A stretch of 52,471 nucleotides of DNA. Source: Collybiopsis luxurians FD-317 M1. Lineage: Eukaryota > Basidiomycota > Agaricomycetes > Agaricales > Omphalotaceae. A program made the translations under genes and the position numbers. Shown here piece by piece: positions 1 through 12,011 of this stretch. The stretch lies in NCBI GenBank assembly GCA_000827265.1, contig KN834764.1:342282-394752 (forward strand), written 5' to 3'. Under the pieces are notes generated by a model. The model worked only from the letters and a program-made list of their open reading frames with translations, did not search any database and was not told where the DNA came from. How positions within the stretch are numbered: position 1 is the first letter of the stretch; each line of letters begins with the position of its first letter.

Positions 1-560
1 CGAGACGAAAAAGACGGAGGACCATGAGCAGGAGGATTTAGCACAGACATATGGAGGCGAAGAAGGATGCGAGAGAGAGAGAGGGTGGGGAGGGGGAGAG
101 TAAGTAAAGGATTTAGGTGGATAGAAAAAACAAGGAAATAGGGAGAAATAAAGTGCAAATTGGCATTTTAAATAAATTAAATTTGGAAAAGACGTAAACG
201 GACAGAGAAGAGATGTAATGGGGGATAAATGTCAAAAAGTTGGAGTTGAGATGAATAGGAAGAGACAGGAGAAGCAAAAGTAGAAAAGAAGGCAAAGGAG
301 TAGAGAAAAGGGACACAACGTAAAAGTGCGTAAGGGGGTTGAAGCACGAGGAAGAGGATTAAAAGACCGAAGACAGAAGCTAGGAGACAAAACGACGATG
401 AAGAGAGAAGAATGAAGGAGAAAACAACAAAGACAAATGAAAATAGGTTGTGAATTTCAAAAGAAGATGGGGAAGATGGTGGTCGGAAAAGTCACGTTGG
501 TCACAAAATAACAAAAAAGTGACAGACCCATAGATGGGGAAAAAAAGTAGGTATAACAGG
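1..560. other. Purine-rich stretch without a recognisable gene
   Basis: The + strand is dominated by A and G (GA-rich runs, AAAAA tracts), so the open frames on the - strand encode Leu/Phe/Ser-rich low-complexity peptides with no domain resemblance. I see no start context, intron signals or conserved motif. It may be the edge of the decayed repeat block that follows. Nothing is called as coding. Confidence 0.5.
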
Positions 561-564
561 GACC

Positions 565-954
565 GTGAGAAAAAAAATGAAAACACCCATAAGGATGATT
601 CCTTCATTTCATTCCGGACTCGTAACAAGCAAAAATGCCCTAGGTGTGGTACCTTCTCAACTGCCATCATCCCCTGATGATCATCCTCCTCCTCTTGATT
701 GTGCCGCTGCCACTACCCCACTGAAAAATCCTCTGCCTTCTCCTTATCCTGCTGATGCCGGTTTGCCTGCTTCTGAGGGTTCTGCTTCCATGCCCACAGC
801 TACAGATTCAACGATACTCATGGAAGCCCCAAAAGTCCTGCTTTCAGATGCTGATCATAGTCAAACATCTGCATTGCATTCACCACGACGCTTTTCCACC
901 AAAACTGATGGACTGTCCTCAGGATCACCCACTCAAACTCAAGGCAAATGTTGA
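565..954 (+). CDS. Uncertain ORF, Pro/Ser/Thr-rich, 129 aa
   Basis: An open frame of 129 codons begins with ATG and encodes a proline/serine/threonine-rich, low-complexity peptide with no recognised domain. It lies just inside the CpG-poor transposon-like block. About 1.6 kb downstream on the same strand is an Ulp1-type protease remnant. It could be a leading ORF of a decayed transposon or chance coding. A roughly 40-bp stretch over its start (588-625) recurs downstream of both DUF6534 genes (near 12567 and 37211), which argues that this start region is repeat-derived. I would not treat it as a host gene. Confidence 0.2.
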   Translation: MRKKMKTPIRMIPSFHSGLVTSKNALGVVPSQLPSSPDDHPPPLDCAAATTPLKNPLPSPYPADAGLPASEGSASMPTATDSTILMEAPKVLLSDADHSQTSALHSPRRFSTKTDGLSSGSPTQTQGKC

Positions 955-1970
955 GCTAGTGAAGACGAGTCAAAAGTCAACACTGAATTAAGGAGGAGTA
1001 ACTGGCCAGTGAAAAGGAAGTGCCCACCTTTAGGATTTCAGTTGTGTAAGTGTTTTGTTTTCACTTTGGCTTTCCCTATTTTGAGATTATGTTTAGCAGG
1101 ATCGTTGTAGCAGTATGTAGTTACTAGTATTGCCACTGTTCTGTTTGTTTCAAATATACTTGTATTAACCATGAGTTGTGGTTAAGCCCAGTTCAACTGG
1201 AATTCTACAATGAATTTGTGTGACTCGAAGGGTTGTAGAATGCGGGGCTAGTAGTGTGTGGTTAAACCAAGTTAAACATCAAAATTTCTTGTTAAAGAAC
1301 ATAGAATTTGGCATTAGTGCTGTGTAATTAAACTGAGTTAAACACCAAAATGTGTGGTTAAACACCAATTTATCAAATTCTCAATGCTCAGTTTAACATT
1401 CATGGGATGGTTAATCTGGTTAAACCAGTTGATTCTCCGCACTGTTGTGCTTTGCCAGTTACAGTGTTTAACAGTTTTTTCATGGCCATGGCTTATTTGG
1501 CCTGGTGTGTTTAACAGTACTAATCAGGTTATTGACTGTAGATCATAGTGGTAGTTTATAATCTTTGTATTATATAGCTCATCAGAAAAAACACCTTTTT
1601 CCCAAGCAAATACAGGAAGTCTGGGGAGACCCAGGGAATTGGCCAAATTCTGGGGATCCTCAGGAACTTTCAGGCGTCATAATTTGCTCAGGTTGCTTAG
1701 GCTTACCAGGTTCAGTAGTAACCTGTTGACCTACCCTTTCAAATGTTTTGTCATTGCTTAACCTGGTCTAATCCCAGTTTGGGTCACATGATAATGTCCA
1801 GGCTAACTTCATCCAGGAGGTAGTAACTCTAAAATACCTGGTAAGCAGGAACTGAATTGACCTGACCTGTGAACCTAGTGATATTCACCCAATCTGAGGC
1901 TCATATTGAATGGAAAAAGTGTTACAGTATATAACTCAGGCTGTAACTTATACATGTCAGTTTTTACAAG

Positions 1971-2056
1971 TGCATGGAATGAAATGGAATGCCGAGTTTT
2001 TGAGGTGGGGAATTCTATGCCTGATCCTTAACAGGCAATTGTGTATTGAACTCATA
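1971..2056 (+). repeat. Dispersed repeat, copy 1 (partner near 34451)
   Basis: The stretch from TGCATGGAATG through TGTATTGAACTC is closely matched near 34451-34536. Both copies share the TGGAATGCCGAGTTT and GGCAGGCAAT/ACAGGCAAT blocks in the same order. The two copies lie in otherwise unrelated contexts, so this is a dispersed repeat and not part of the large duplication. Confidence 0.55.
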
Positions 2057-2559
2057 ATATCAATTACTCAAAACTAAATGGTAGATACAGTATTACTGTC
2101 ATAGGATTCAGTTCCCACTCTGGGTCATTTTCTACTGGTCTACAATGCTCACCCACTGCCATCAAGTCTACTGGCCTTGGCTACAAAACCTCAAGTGGTT
2201 GGATCCACTCCGTAACTACCACTCTAATAGCACTCTATGTACTGTGGCCAAAAATACCTACCAGCATCTTATTTCAGTTCCATACACTGCCTCAAAAGCT
2301 GGATTTGAGGATAAGCTCCTGTTTCACAGTCTCTGGCAAGTTCTGGGAACAAATTGGTGGGATAGCACAGCTGTGAACAATGTGTCAGGGGTTTTATGAG
2401 CAGAGATAGAAGCAGATAGCAAGCTTGCCTCAAAGTTTGTTGTCCAAAACACAGACACTGTGGCAAAGCTTGTATCTGTGTTTGGCAAAGGGGAGGCCAG
2501 GTTCATGGAGTATCAGGATGCAGTTGGCTAAATGCAATTGGAAATGAGATTATTGGAAG

Positions 2560-2881
2560 GGAGAAGGTTTTTGTTACAATAGCTCATCTAGGGAAAATCC
2601 CAGCGACAAAGGCTGAGACTGTTGGTCTTAATCATTGGGTCCCAGTTGGTATTAACAGAAAGAATAGGAGGATCCTATACACAGACTCTCTTCGCAGTAA
2701 AAGGGTTCCAGTCCTGCCAGAGAAGTTGGCAAAAGCATTGCAGATATGGATCAGCTGCCATATCTTTTTATCTTTCAACTTTGAACTCATTCCTATTGCC
2801 ACAATATGACAACAGTTCTTGTGGGCCCTGTGCAATCAATGCTGTGGATCACCTTGTCTCACTGTTACAATTTGAACACTC
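2560..2881 (+). pseudogene. Ulp1-type (C48) cysteine protease remnant
   Basis: Translation near 2631 gives NHWVPVGI, followed by LYTDSL near 2680. After a one-frame shift at about 2800 it gives QYDNSSCGPCAINAVDH. This order (His-Trp block, Asp-Ser block, then Gln...Ser-Cys-Gly) is the catalytic signature of Ulp1/SENP-type peptidases, which occur as cargo in several fungal DNA transposons. The reading frame is broken between the His/Asp part and the Cys part, so it is a pseudogene fragment. Nothing before or after it could be joined into a full protein. Its location in CpG-poor DNA supports transposon origin and not a host SUMO protease. Confidence 0.5.
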
Positions 2882-3798
2882 CGCTCCAGTCTGACTGGAT
2901 CAGAGCTCAGAATCATCAGACATCAGTGGAATTTACTTTCTCTCAGGATATTGTTTTGTCTATCTCCTTTCATGATTTTTGTCTTTGCATTTCTATTACA
3001 ATTATTGTTTTCTTTTCTATTAACTGGGAACAAATTGTATTACTTAATGTTCTTACACTACTCCAATTAGCTAGTATATAAGTAGCATGAACTTGAAGTA
3101 GTTCCTCAGTTAGAATATCAACTTGGATTGTCTCTCTAATTCTGATCCAGTATTTCTTGTCATTAAGACAGTCTACACATCTAACTTCTCTCATCCTCAG
3201 AACAATTGGTGTAACAGTGGTGTTGTCAATAGCAGCATCAAAGTTCCAAGTCCTCTTCTGGTATGCTCTCACTCCACCAACTCCACATCATTTTGCCTCT
3301 ACAACAGATTCAAGCCCAACAAGCCTTGGACTTGGAGCTTAGTGTCAGGGCTGAGATTTGTCAAGCCCAAGCCCTCCCAAGCTTGACCCAACCTAACAGG
3401 TTTGAGCCCAACCCACCCCTCCTCATCACTACTTGAATTTTGAGCCTTTTAAGGTACTTATAACTCATCTTGACCCAAGCAGACTCATTGAGAGTCACTA
3501 TGTCTCATTTTGATTCATAATTGCCTAAGGCAGGTTACCAGGGACATCCCTTGTCAAGCCCCATTGCTGTTTCAAGGAAGAATTAGTCAGGAAGGACATA
3601 ATTAAAGAAATAACTTGCAAAGGAAAACTATCATCTAGAGAGCTCTCTGGTAGCCATAGGCAGGAAAGTATGAGTTATTCTAATTTACTCAATGGAATTC
3701 AGGGAATACAAAATCAAGCTGACACAAGGAAAATCCACGGAATTGATACCCCAGATGATAAAAATATAATCTTTTGTAGAATTAACACTACCTCTGAA

Positions 3799-5040
3799 CT
3801 ATACCTTCCTTGACCAGGTGAGGTGAAAGTTAAGACAATGATCCCTTCCAGGATCGTTAACTTCTTTCCTCCATGCACACATTATTTCCGGCGTTATACC
3901 ACTCGCAGGACCTACTTTATCCATAATTCCGGTGTACACACCATCCATTGAGAATTTACCAATCTCTCCAAGATCCTGAAGGGCTGGATCTTTGCAAATT
4001 TATTCATTGAACCTTTCAGCATGAAATTGAGGCGACCCACCCGTTGTACTCTTAGGGTTCATGAAACAAGGAATGATCCTCTCATTGACTTCACTGAATT
4101 CTTTTGAGGCTTCTAGCATAGCCTTTAATCTAGCTCCCACTCCAGGATCCACATTTTGCTTGCGCATGTATTTGTAATATTCCCGATACAAGGTCTCTAC
4201 ACCTGGCCCTACAGGCCTGTTCGCATCCCGGAGAATATGGTCGGGCTCTTCAAGTAAGAGCCATCCATTTGACCGAAGGAGAGATGCTAAACGAGAGATG
4301 TAGCTTTCTGGTTCTGGTAACTATTTTAGGATGTCAAATAACAGGAATTTGTTGAATTGTATTTCGACAACTCACATGTATCATCACAAAACGCATATGC
4401 ACAACATCAAATGAACCCGGCGCAAACGGAAACGGGTCAAGAAAGTTCATTTTCCTGAAATTTACGTTTGGTGGAAGAGAAATACTGAATGGCTCTCAGC
4501 CTAAGATGCTGCTTCTTATCCGTACTACAAAATTACTCACGTTGTTGGCGGCGGGGTCATATCTGCGGCTATGACGTGAGCGGAAGGATATGTCGTTGCG
4601 GCCTCGACAGACCTAAAGACCAAGTTGATGCTAAATTTCAAAAAAAAATCATGCAGGGGATTCTCACCAAGCTCCTGTGCCAGATCTGCTGGGAGTTCAG
4701 GACAACATATTGGAACATTTAGTTTTCAAGCACGTACCCGAGTTCCAGTATTCGGGATGGCTTTTCTAGAGGAGCGTAACTTAGTTGTTTTAGGTACCTC
4801 GCAAAGCCGTTATGCATATTGTCAAGTCGGTGTCTAGAAGTTTATCTCATGTCACTAAGGAGTTCAACAAGGAAAGATATGAGTCTCGACCTTTCAACCC
4901 CACGAGAAGATATCTGTGAACGTGTTGAAAAAATTTACTAAGAACCTTGACTTCCGATCAATTGTGTGACGCAGGTAAGTACTCACCGGCAAGGGGTAAG
5001 GCGCCACCTGGATAGTTTCTGAGAGCGCAGCCTGAGGCAT
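3799..5040 (-). pseudogene. SAM-dependent methyltransferase pseudogene
   Basis: Read on the - strand with introns, the segment gives RHRLDNMHNGF, then ILELGSGTGAW (SAM-binding motif I) across an intron at about 4688-4735, then PSAHVIAADMTPPP (motif II). After another intron near 4540 comes FDVVHMRFVMIH, then LPEPESYISRLASLL and NGWLLLEEPD. This is the usual order of fungal class I (UbiE/LaeA-like) methyltransferases. The C-terminal part (GVYTG, AGITPEI-like, LNFHLTW) is present, but an in-frame TAA at 4000-4002 interrupts it; a CAA-to-TAA change would explain it. The 5' end is unclear: MPQAALSETIQV at 5040 with a GTGAGT donor at 4986 is a plausible first exon, but its junction to the next exon stays out of frame. 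The substrate is unknown. Confidence 0.6.
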
Positions 5041-5990
5041 CACGCTTTGCCGTTTCTTCAAGTTGGGTTGCGCTAGTGCGCAGAGAAATCTTCGACTGAG
5101 AGGCTGAACCATCTGATCAAAAAGATGAAATTTGTTAAACAAAGGGTGCGCATCCTTAAATAATCAAATAGTTGTAACGCGTAACGCAAAATTTGGTTTG
5201 ATTCCTTCATCATCGATTTCTGGACTCAAACGAAAGCTTTGTGTGAAGATTCAAAGGCGTGAGAATTTTGTGGAACAACGCATCGTATCACGATCGATAA
5301 CGCACCCTGGTTACTAAGCTGATAGTTTGAGACGGTAGAGCACGTCTGCCATGTTGGGTGATTGCCTTAATTGACCCTGGTTTGGAGGGCTATTCTGATA
5401 GTAGACGGAATGCGGTGAGAGAAGTTCCCGCCGAAGCGGCGTTACATCTGGTGTATAGCTAGCTCATACACATCTTATGAACTAGCTTGGTATAAGAAGA
5501 TCATAACCAACAATCGGAACTTCTATTACTCAACCCTTTTTAGTATTCATTGCCTGACAGCGTATTTGACAGGCTTTTCTAGATCTCAACCTGTTGCGAA
5601 CTTGGTCTATGCCAATATCTCAACTTCGCGATTGTGTGTGTTGTGCTACTTGGCTGATAGTTATTCGTACGAGTAGTGTGCTCCATTATCAGCTTGAGAC
5701 CCATCAAACCATAAAAAGGGAGATTGAGCTGGACTGGTTTCCTATATAGGATCTAAAAATGTCAAGATCCCGCCTGAGATGGAGCCGTGTGTCTATCTAT
5801 CTGTCCACCGCAGAGGAAGGTGACTGACGAAGCAACTTGTCGGATTCAGACTCCCTTTACAAAGTAACTCGATGAACTCCAGTTACTTGTTACTCAAGTA
5901 CCTTGTTTAACTTGACAGATTTTGATTTAGCATATTCTGTCTTTGATTATGATGTGTGTGTGCCCCAAATAGATATGGGAGCGAATCAAC
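5041..5990. other. Intergenic, no gene seen
   Basis: Normal CpG content, short open frames only, no conserved motifs or intron-linked frames. It lies between the methyltransferase pseudogene and the left edge of duplication copy A. Confidence 0.4.
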
Positions 5991-6999
5991 TGCTGAGTTT
6001 TGAGACCCGACCTTGGGGACCACGGGTAGCCTATGACACCCTTATGAGGGCCCTTACCTACCTTCAGCTCTCAAGAAGAGAAAAAAACTTGCCCCAGGGT
6101 CCGCATAAGCAAAACCCTAATAATAACGGCACCACCGTGATCCTGTTTCAGAACAATGATTCATTCTTGTGCTTTGAAATCTGTCTCTTATTCCTTGAAT
6201 ATGTGCGCTGTTGCAAGGGGCATTCGGCACTACGATGACAGACAGGAGGGCACTTCTCCAAATTGGGAAGGCCTCCTCATGATCACTTGTAGGTTGTGAA
6301 GTCATGTCATCGAGCATTTTTCCGTCAAGCTCTCCTCTTTCTCTCGTTAGACTACCGATATCAATAGATTTTCGTTGTATGACGAAGCTGAGGGTGTACA
6401 CGACATAATTGTACGGGCTGTGGTATACAATTTAGGAAACGGCCATCATAGGCACTTGCGTGTATCTGACAGGTCACGTTCAAACCCTCTGATCCGCCAT
6501 TACACCCTTAGGTTACGGAGATATGGATCGCATTCTGCCGTCGGTCCGTTTTGGGCGCTCATTTGTTAATTCCTTTTCCCACGTAATGTCGCCATTCCAA
6601 ATTACTACCATACTTCGTCCCAACTGAATAAATTGAATACCAGCTGGTCTGTTGGTTATATATGGAGGAGAAGTGATCTTGACCATGAATCTATGTTATT
6701 CGCTTGGCTATTCATTTCTCTTGACCATTTGAAGTGGCCAGGATCCTCAATTTTAAGAATGGACTTGTTGCTATATCTGTCTCAGAACTTGCTTAACTCT
6801 TCTCTAAAGAATATCAGTAGGTGCCAAAAATGCATGGAAGGAAATCAATTCCAGTCTGACAATGACTCAAATCCAATGGCAAGACTCAGTCAAATTCAGG
6901 ATGGCTAACAACGTTAAGTAGCCAGCTTCCCGTTACCCTATAGTAATAGTCAACGCCAAATAAGAAATTCTATCATTTGATTTTACTGTTGCGCTGACA

Positions 7000-9170
7000 T
7001 GCTAAATGCTATATTATTACAACCAGTGTTCGGCGGACTCTACGCTTTACGTGACAAGTTCTACATTTAGAGACCGAAGTGATGCATTAAAATTTGAGAA
7101 GTCGGCCTTCCGGTTGATTCGGCTCGAGTTTCGGGTCGCTCCTAAATGCGATGGGAGTACATCACATCTCTGATGAACATTCTGGCAAAGAAGAAGATAC
7201 ATGAATGCACAGAAGTGCGGGCAGAAGGAATAAAGTAATTGCAGGAGCCGGAGACCGATTCCAGGAACACTTAAATTTTGGTGCCTTCACTCATGGAACG
7301 CATAAATGCAATACATTTTAAGATTCACCAAGTTCGCGGAGCCACAGTCACCCAACCTTTTGTCCGTTATTATACTGGCTGGATCAAGTTAGGCCAGGTC
7401 GGGGCCAGATCAAATTGAGTCGGAGTTGGGTCAGGAGTGCAGCCTGGAACTTACTAAAAATAGACCTAGAGATTGAGGAAATGTATCAAGAGGTGAAGAG
7501 GGTCTCTAAGACCGTCAGGACAGAGCCAAATTTTAATCCTGACCCCAAGCCTGACTTTGGGTGAATTCAATCCTGACAGGGTCAGGTCAAGATGGGGGTT
7601 ATGACCCTCACCTCCCGACACTCATTTGATGGCTAAACCTACTGTAAAATCCCCCATTGTTAAGTAGGCGGGAGAATGATACAACCATCTGTCACAAGAA
7701 TCGAGTTATAATTATTGTCATATCATCGTGATATCTGCAATTTAATGTAGATATAGGGGTTGTGGTGTTAGAAATGACGGTACAGTGTATCGACAAATTA
7801 ATATCAGAGTAAACCTGCCGCATGACTCGATAATGCTGATCTGTGATGAATATATCGGGACAAACAATGGTAACTTCGGTAAATTGTTGTAAAATTTGAT
7901 GAGAATTCCACGAAGATTCGGCCGAATTTTTTTTTAGAATGATATCCTATCAGGTTTCACTTCACAACTGGGAAAACATAGATTAGATTGTCACGGAACG
8001 ATATCAAGCACATAGCACGCTGGGTCTTTGCATTGTAGATCATTAATGGAAAATGTCAAAGTTCGTGAGGCGCCAAAATCGCAGGTCATGCAATCGTGTC
8101 GAACGCATGTGTAATGCGCAGCACGGATACCAATCTGGTAACCCCAATCATCCATCTTCCGACTTCGCTTTCTGTTCTACCTCACCCTCGTCCTGCCTTT
8201 TTCAGATGACCTTTTCAGTGTGTCCATAGTTCTTGATTAACCTTCTGTACAGTAATTTGGTCGCTGCATGTGCGTCTCCTGGCTCTTCAATAAGTCATCA
8301 TGAAAAGTGACCAAAGTAGGTCAGCCTAGACCTAAAAAGGTGACTTAGATATAGAGTTGCAAATTAGGCAAGCGTGGTCTACCAACCCCTGCATGACTAT
8401 TGGGACGAACTCTCGGGTAGGTCTCTTTTCCTTTTAGGCTTAGTAAACCATGCTTTGATGTTGTTTTGGAGAAAAGGAATTTGGCCAAAAAAGCTATCGG
8501 TCCCGCCACCTGATCTGTATGCGGAGCAGTGGTTTTCCTTAGAATGGATCTGGCTAAACACATGCAGATTCATGTAACGGACCCGAAGAATCATTGCATT
8601 GTTTGCCACAGTATTCATTGCCATTTGACTTATGTTCTGCAAGATGGCATCTCTGTCCTTACCCTAACTGTGACATTGGTAACTTTCAAAAATCGAACAT
8701 AATGATTCATATTGGAACTCAGTGAAGCTTGCCATCTCCTTTTCCCAGAAACAGACTAATTGTCCCACAGCACAAGGGAAAGAACAAATCGTTGTGGTGA
8801 CTGTGGCTTCGGCGTTGTTCACCCTGGTCCTTTGACCCATCATGGAAAGAACATTCACGGGTATATCTCCGCTAGTCGTAGCACAAAGCAGCCAGATGCT
8901 GGACCTGAGAATGGAAACAGTTTTTGACTGAGTGTGATTATACTACGTTTTGTTTGCTATAGTTTCTGAATGGCTCTTAGCACTGAGAAACTTTGAGGCT
9001 TGCACCTATTTGTGCAGATTTGCGAGTTGCCGGTTGCGATATACAATATCTCTGGAATTGCGATGCTGCTATGCTATTATAGGGATGAAGAGTGGCATGC
9101 TCTGCCGCTCGCCGGCGCTACTCAGTTATAGTACCTACCACTCGCAGCAAAAGATAAAGTAGCTGACCTG
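7000..9170. other. Non-coding part of duplication copy A
   Basis: Aligned with 31.0-31.95 kb up to about 8.0 kb; the rest (8.0-9.17 kb) has no partner in copy B. Only short, unconserved open frames occur. Words such as GGTCAGGTC and CCTGACC recur around 7.38-7.62 kb, giving a weak direct-repeat texture that is also present at 31.40-31.56 kb. No gene is supported. Confidence 0.4.
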
Positions 9171-9174
9171 TGAC

Positions 9175-9945
9175 CACTTAATGACCTGCAGGGGGACCGA
9201 TTATCCCACAGGAGGTTACATCGAAAATTCGGGCAACTTTAATTTTTTAGTGAAACAAGTGACATCCGAAATTCGGACAAAATCTGGGCAAAGCCAAATC
9301 TGGTCGGATATCCAGTTGGGACAGGCCATTCATGAACGGGAGGTCGGCTCAGATTTCAGACAAGATTAAGCAACAATACCCATTCAGACATCTCAGGAGC
9401 CCTCTGATCGACGCAAATTTTTCAATACAATTCACCGGCAGTATGCGACAGTACTAGGAGTGGGTCTTCGGAGATATGCTCACATTCCCTCACACGCTTT
9501 CCTCGCCTGTCTTGAGGAGAAAGATATGAGAGAAGTTCATAGTGGGCTTCAGGTTGCTGACTCAGCATGGAACCTATTCGATGATTTGCAGAATATTCGA
9601 GAAGGGTTTATCAAGGCAATAGCCCTCAGAGGAAGGGAACTGTTTATGAGGATGAAACAATGCTAAGTAATAGAATTTTGCATTTCCTATCTATCTATCT
9701 GTCTTGTATTGAAAAAGACAACAAACTATAGTTTTTTGAAAATTTGATGTTGGATCAAAAATTCGAACAATTTTAACTGAACCCGGAGCTAATTATGTCA
9801 CCTTGCTGAATCTCGGGATTGGGACAAACTTTTCGTCGGACGCAGGGACCAAAATTCGGACAAACCCGCTGAAATTTGGGGATTTTTCAATGTCACCTCC
9901 CGTGGGATAATCGGGGGTCCTCCTGCAGGTCTCCATAAATTTTAA
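9175..9945. mobile_element. About 0.77-kb element with inverted terminal repeats
   Basis: The left end (CACTTAA..TGACCTGCAGG, then GATTATCCCACAGGAGGT) is mirrored at the right end, whose reverse complement reads CACTTAA..AGACCTGCAGG, then GATTATCCCACGGGAGGT. Inverted similarity continues inward for roughly 130 bp with imperfect ATTCGGACAAA-like words in both arms. The interior holds an unrecognised frame ending at 9666 that could be captured sequence. The element is absent at the corresponding place in copy B, so it inserted after the duplication or was lost there. Target-site duplications could not be identified. It is a non-autonomous, MITE-like element by inference. Confidence 0.55.
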
Positions 9946-10137
9946 GTGATCGAGATCGAGAAACATACCCTTGAATAATCGCATCAACTCGAAAAGAATA
10001 GAATTATAGATCAAATTAGATATCAGAGAACAAAGATGAAATATCACAAATGTGATGATCAATCATTGCAAAACACGGAAGTAGATCTCCAATATTCGGC
10101 TCTTCAGCTTTCTAAGACTAAGATGCACTGAATTAAG

Positions 10138-10148
10138 TATATATAAAA
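10138..10148 (+). promoter_or_regulatory. TATA-like box of DUF6534 gene A
   Basis: TATATATAAAA lies about 50 bp before the ATG at 10197. The paralogue has TATATATAG at the same distance (34828-34836), so the element is conserved between copies. Confidence 0.45.
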
Positions 10149-10196
10149 TCGTTGCTTGAAGTTCCAGACGCTTGTGAGTGTACTCTCTACTCTACG

Positions 10197-12011
10197 ATGG
10201 CTCTTGATTCAGTACCTTTTGCACTTGGACCTACATATGGTGCCTACTATTGGAGTGCTGTCTTATGCACTAGCTTTTGGGCAATCACATGCATTCAAGT
10301 GTGAGTATACATGTCGCCAAACTAACATTGGCAACTCCAAACTGCTACAAGTTGATTTTCACTGTAGCTTTATCTATTTTAAGAGGTGAACCGAGATTTT
10401 TCTGAATGATCTGCAACATAAATATGCTAATCTTTAAGTCGCCTAGATATTCCAAGGACTCCCGTTTCTTCAAATTCATGGTATTAAGGAAGCATGATCA
10501 CAGCTAGCTATGAATTTACTAACGTTCTCGTTCCAGGTATTCAGCATTTGGTATGTTAATATAATAATTCTCTTCCTCCTTCATGCAATTAGTATACAAC
10601 TGAATAGGGCTCTTGACACGGTACACAATGCTATGATTGTGGCTGGTGGTAAGTAGAATATCGGTTCTTAAATTGATAACGCTCAATGCTGACCGTTGAC
10701 CTAAAGTTTATATTTATCTGGTGCCCAACTTTGGAGATTTTAACAGCTTCTTGACACTTATCCCGTGAGTGCTGAGCAATGAATTGATAGAAATTTGAGC
10801 ACATATCGCTGCAGGATAATGCTGGTAAGACACTTATTGGTCATGATCAGGATCTTTGATCTCAGCAAGGGTGAACTCAGCTGGAGTTTCTCTTTCAAGT
10901 AGGCATCTGAAGGCAATTCTGAATTGTGGAACCTCTTTTTTGCTAAATTATTCTTGATTTTTCTTAAGGTTCTTGCATCAACAGTCACTCAAGGTTTCTT
11001 TGTGTGGCGCATTTTCCAGTGTTTGTTCCATCCTACTCAAATTTATCTTGTTATACTTACTATTACTCAGTAACAAAAAGCAGTTCAATAAAATGGCTTT
11101 CGGTTGCAATATGGGTAAATCACTAATTCCTCACGTCCATTTTCTATTTGACCAACCACAAAGCTCTTGAGATCCCTTTTGCTTTGCTTCAGATAGGTAT
11201 TTGAATCAACATTGAACTTCAGTTTCTTATGATCTGAAGTCATGAATCTGCAGCGCTTTGCGTTTGTACGTTTGATATCAAACAGGAACACCGAACCTGT
11301 CTCACTTATTGCTCCATACCAGCTTACATTATCATAGGGTGAGCCACCGATCACATAGTTTTCCTAATTCTCAATTCTCGTATTAGACTTCGAGCACCAA
11401 CAATTTTAACAATTACCTCTCATCCAATCTATGTGAGTAATCTATGTTTCCATCCTGTGATTGACCATAGACCAGTTGATAATCTTCTTTCCGCCCTGAA
11501 GGTAGTTTCAATCACTTATTTAGTTGCTGCCAGCGCAGTTGATCTCACTCTGTCTCTTGTCATTACACTTATCCTCCACCGGCGAAGCTCTGGAACCCAA
11601 TTTTCAAGGTTAACTTCCCTACATTGTGATGTGAAATTGAGTTCTGAAAGCGGTACATGAAAGTACATCATCCATGCTCAAAAAGCTCATTATTATCTCC
11701 ATCAATAATGGCTTATGGACGGCTGTATTTGCTTTACTGGATTTAATTCTGGTATTGAAGCTGCCTCTCTCAGCTCCGCCCCGGAATGACTGATATTTTC
11801 GTAGTATGTCGTCTACCCGACAACAGCACTGTACCTCATATTTGATTATATGATGTGTTCACTCTACACCAATACGTTACTGGCAAATCTGAATGCCAGG
11901 GACTACATGGCATCCAGCTTAGCCCCCAAGGTGTCTATACCAAGCAAATCCATCCCGTCACATTCTTCGCAGTCTCAAGATAACCTGGAACTTTCAAGTG
12001 AGTTATATTAA
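10197..12011 (+). CDS. DUF6534-family membrane protein, copy A
   Basis: A multi-exon gene for a predicted seven-helix membrane protein of basidiomycetes (DUF6534 family; function unknown). Exon 1 (10197-10300) encodes MALDSVPFALGPTYGAYYW and ends at a GTGAGT donor. Later exons give FKFM, WALDTVHNAMIVAG, VYIYLVPNFGD, VLASTVTQGFFVWRIFQ, an Ala/Val-rich helix ending LILHRRSSGTQ, NNGLWTAVF-like and YTNTLLANLNARDY, then a polar Ser-rich tail ending SSELY. This order (W-LD-H, F-WRI, LLATLNAR) is diagnostic of the family. I found no stop in the exons I could place; the exon between about 11160 and 11480 is uncertain. Its close paralogue is at 34887-36699. It converges on the MACPF-like pseudogene. 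Confidence 0.75.

Larger units (their letters stand above)
588..3780. mobile_element. Decayed transposon-like block, CpG-poor
   Basis: This 3.2-kb block has very few CG dinucleotides compared with the sequence after about 3.85 kb. It has no long uninterrupted reading frame and holds fragments of coding sequence, including an Ulp1-type protease remnant. An 85-bp stretch near 1971-2056 recurs near 34451-34536. Several internal stretches repeat GTTAAAC-like and AACCTGGT-like words (about 1190-1880). I infer an old transposable element or nest of elements that suffered CpG to TpG/CpA decay. The class cannot be stated: no terminal repeats or transposase motif were found. Confidence 0.4.
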
